Assembly: GCA_024644285.1 (NCBI GenBank)
Contig: JAHELH010000171.1
Location: forward strand, 1-5,707
Source of the DNA: Paracoccaceae bacterium
GTDB taxonomy: Bacteria > Pseudomonadota > Alphaproteobacteria > Rhodobacterales > Rhodobacteraceae
Direction: 5' to 3'
DNA: 5,707 nucleotides
The position numbers and the translations under genes were made by a program. The notes beneath the pieces are model-generated. The model was not told the DNA's origin. It searched no databases and worked only from the letters and a program-made list of their open reading frames with translations. Positions 4,982 to 5,707 of the stretch are shown here, in pieces. Numbering within the stretch: the first letter of the stretch is position 1; each line of letters begins with the position of its first letter.

Positions 4982-5034
4982 GGGAGCGATCGGGAGGCGG
5001 CCTGTGGGAAGGTCGCCAGGTATGGATCGCACCC
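4982..5034 (+). other. Long imperfect hairpin in the rpoB leader
   Basis: GGG (4982-4984) pairs with CCC (5032-5034). After an A-A mismatch, GCGATC (4986-4991) pairs with GATCGC (5025-5030). Inside, GGCGGCC (4996-5002) pairs with GGTCGCC (5011-5017) with one G-U. This is a coherent extended stem about 70 bases before the rpoB start. Function is unknown. Confidence 0.4.
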
Positions 5035-5105
5035 CCCTCGTTCAAGGGCGCGCGGCCGATGCCCGACGGCTGCGCAGCTTGCGAAGATGAAAGGTAAGAT
5101 CCCCG

Positions 5106-5707
<602 letters not shown>

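Larger units (their letters stand above)
4833..5105 (+). other. Hairpin-rich rplL-rpoB intergenic region
   Basis: A 273-base spacer without a credible gene. It contains overlapping complementary segments GGTGCG/CGCACC (4835-4891), a perfect 12-bp hairpin (4901-4929) and a longer imperfect hairpin (4982-5034). In E. coli the rplL-rpoB gap contains a transcription attenuator and an RNase III processing site that lower polymerase output relative to ribosomal proteins. The position and structure here suggest the same purpose, but sequence similarity was not tested. Confidence 0.6.

Overview
The window is high-GC bacterial DNA from the ribosomal-protein/RNA-polymerase locus of an alphaproteobacterium, most likely a member of the Rhodobacterales. 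The RpoB N-terminus (starting MASTYLGQKRLRKYYGKI), the L10 protein with a duplicated IGAPASNIAG segment near its C-terminus, and an HWE-type histidine kinase all fit that group. This placement rests on remembered family sequences, not on a search.

Layout. Positions 16-1147 (+) hold rplK and rplA, four bases apart, ending at a compact hairpin terminator (1171-1199). Positions 1193-3338 (-) hold two genes that interrupt the usual rplKA-rplJL-rpoB order. The upstream one is an alpha/beta hydrolase of the RsbQ family. The downstream one overlaps it by 11 bases and encodes a cytoplasmic PAS-PAS-HWE histidine kinase. Positions 3339-3854 are non-coding and carry the divergent control regions of the hydrolase and of rplJ, including a foldable rplJ leader whose ribosome binding site lies inside a hairpin. 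Positions 3855-4832 (+) hold rplJ and rplL. Positions 4833-5105 are a 273-base, hairpin-rich spacer. The first 200 codons of rpoB then run off the right edge.

How the genes work together. The five + strand genes are housekeeping: L11 and L1 of the large subunit, the L10/L12 stalk that recruits translation GTPases, and the beta subunit of RNA polymerase. The - strand pair is the accessory part and the most interesting content. In Bacillus subtilis, the hydrolase RsbQ and the PAS domain of the phosphatase RsbP form the energy-stress sensor that switches on sigma-B. Here an RsbQ-like hydrolase with an intact Ser/Asp/His triad sits directly upstream of a protein whose first PAS domain resembles the RsbP PAS domain. 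The PP2C phosphatase output is replaced by a second PAS domain and an HWE (HRxxN) histidine kinase. The simplest reading is a two-gene hydrolase-PAS sensory module rewired to phosphotransfer signalling. Because HRxxN kinases feed the PhyR-NepR-EcfG general stress response in many alphaproteobacteria, an analogous energy- or metabolite-stress input is a reasonable but unproven hypothesis. No response regulator, anti-sigma factor or sigma factor gene lies in the window.
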